Below are positions 5,560-5,609 of a stretch of DNA of 5,609 nucleotides, piece by piece. The DNA comes from Clostridia bacterium (GTDB taxonomy: Bacteria; Bacillota_A; Clostridia; Oscillospirales; CAG-272): NCBI GenBank assembly GCA_017529175.1, contig JAFXNX010000186.1:1-5609 (forward strand). The letters run 5' to 3'. The notes under the pieces were generated by a model. The model ran no database searches and was not told where the DNA came from. It saw only the letters and a list, made by a program, of their open reading frames with translations. The stretch's first letter is position 1. Every line of letters starts with the position of its first letter. A program made the translations under genes and the position numbers.

Positions 5560-5609
5560 TTATCTGTTTGTGTCTGTTATGCTTGCGTCGTCTTTTTGGC
5601 TTTTCCTTA
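5560..5609 (-). CDS. Possible C-terminal end of a convergent minus-strand gene
   Basis: On the minus strand one frame is open from the right edge for 15 complete codons and ends in TAA at 5562-5560. It reads RKSQKDDASITDTNR, a polar tail plausible for a C-terminus. The support is contextual: a minus-oriented terminator lies just beyond the stop. Fifteen codons is far too few to prove coding, and no function can be suggested. Confidence 0.22.
   Translation of the reverse strand, partial: RKSQKDDASITDTNR

Noticed and set aside
5338..5609. The + strand frame of the permease stays open after its TGA to the right edge (about 90 codons), suggesting UGA readthrough or a new gene at ATG 5518/5521 beginning MMAGILPAIDRLFAL.
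   Set aside because: The stretch includes the palindromes and an A-rich spacer, and is exactly codon-in-register antisense to the minus-strand open frame, which can keep it free of stops. The ATGs have only a weak AAAGG and lie within a hairpin. The permease end at FSAL looks natural.

Overview
The window looks like chromosomal DNA of an uncultured, moderately GC-rich member of the Clostridia (Bacillota). The evidence is strong AGGAGG-type ribosome binding sites, short spacings and overlaps between genes, and a CpsB/CpsC/CpsD-type tyrosine-phosphorylation module. That module is split into a membrane adaptor and a separate kinase, as in Firmicutes, and uses a PHP-type phosphatase. The genus cannot be read from the sequence.

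Layout: (1) Positions 2-403 hold the 3' end of an aminoglycoside-phosphotransferase-fold kinase related to N-acetylhexosamine 1-kinases. (2) Positions 439-2940 hold a compact exopolysaccharide-control module on the + strand: a Wzz/CpsC-like chain-length/adaptor protein, a CpsD/CapB-like bacterial tyrosine kinase (GTG start, 20-nt overlap) and a CpsB/YwqE-like PHP phosphatase. (3) A hairpin at 2945-2977 separates this from a second unit, 3036-5337, which encodes an ABC exporter: an ATPase and a polytopic permease overlapping by 8 nt. (4) The last 272 nt have no confident gene. They hold several perfect inverted repeats, two of which read best as minus-strand terminators. A minus-strand gene may end at 5560 and run off the right edge.

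Working model: the adaptor presents a cytoplasmic tail to the kinase, which phosphorylates its own C-terminal tyrosine cluster and is reset by the phosphatase. This cycle normally controls polysaccharide polymerisation and export. No glycosyltransferase, flippase or polymerase is present, so the assembly machinery must lie elsewhere. The sugar kinase could supply a sugar-1-phosphate precursor. The ABC exporter's substrate cannot be inferred.

The most unusual content is the pair of low-complexity tails. The kinase ends in about 60 residues with 25 tyrosines, made of a basic YG(R/K) repeat followed by a YYNN repeat. The adaptor carries a lysine-rich extension of about 85 residues with its own small tyrosine cluster. 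The gene module itself is a known type; the tails and the 3' repeat cluster merit a second look.
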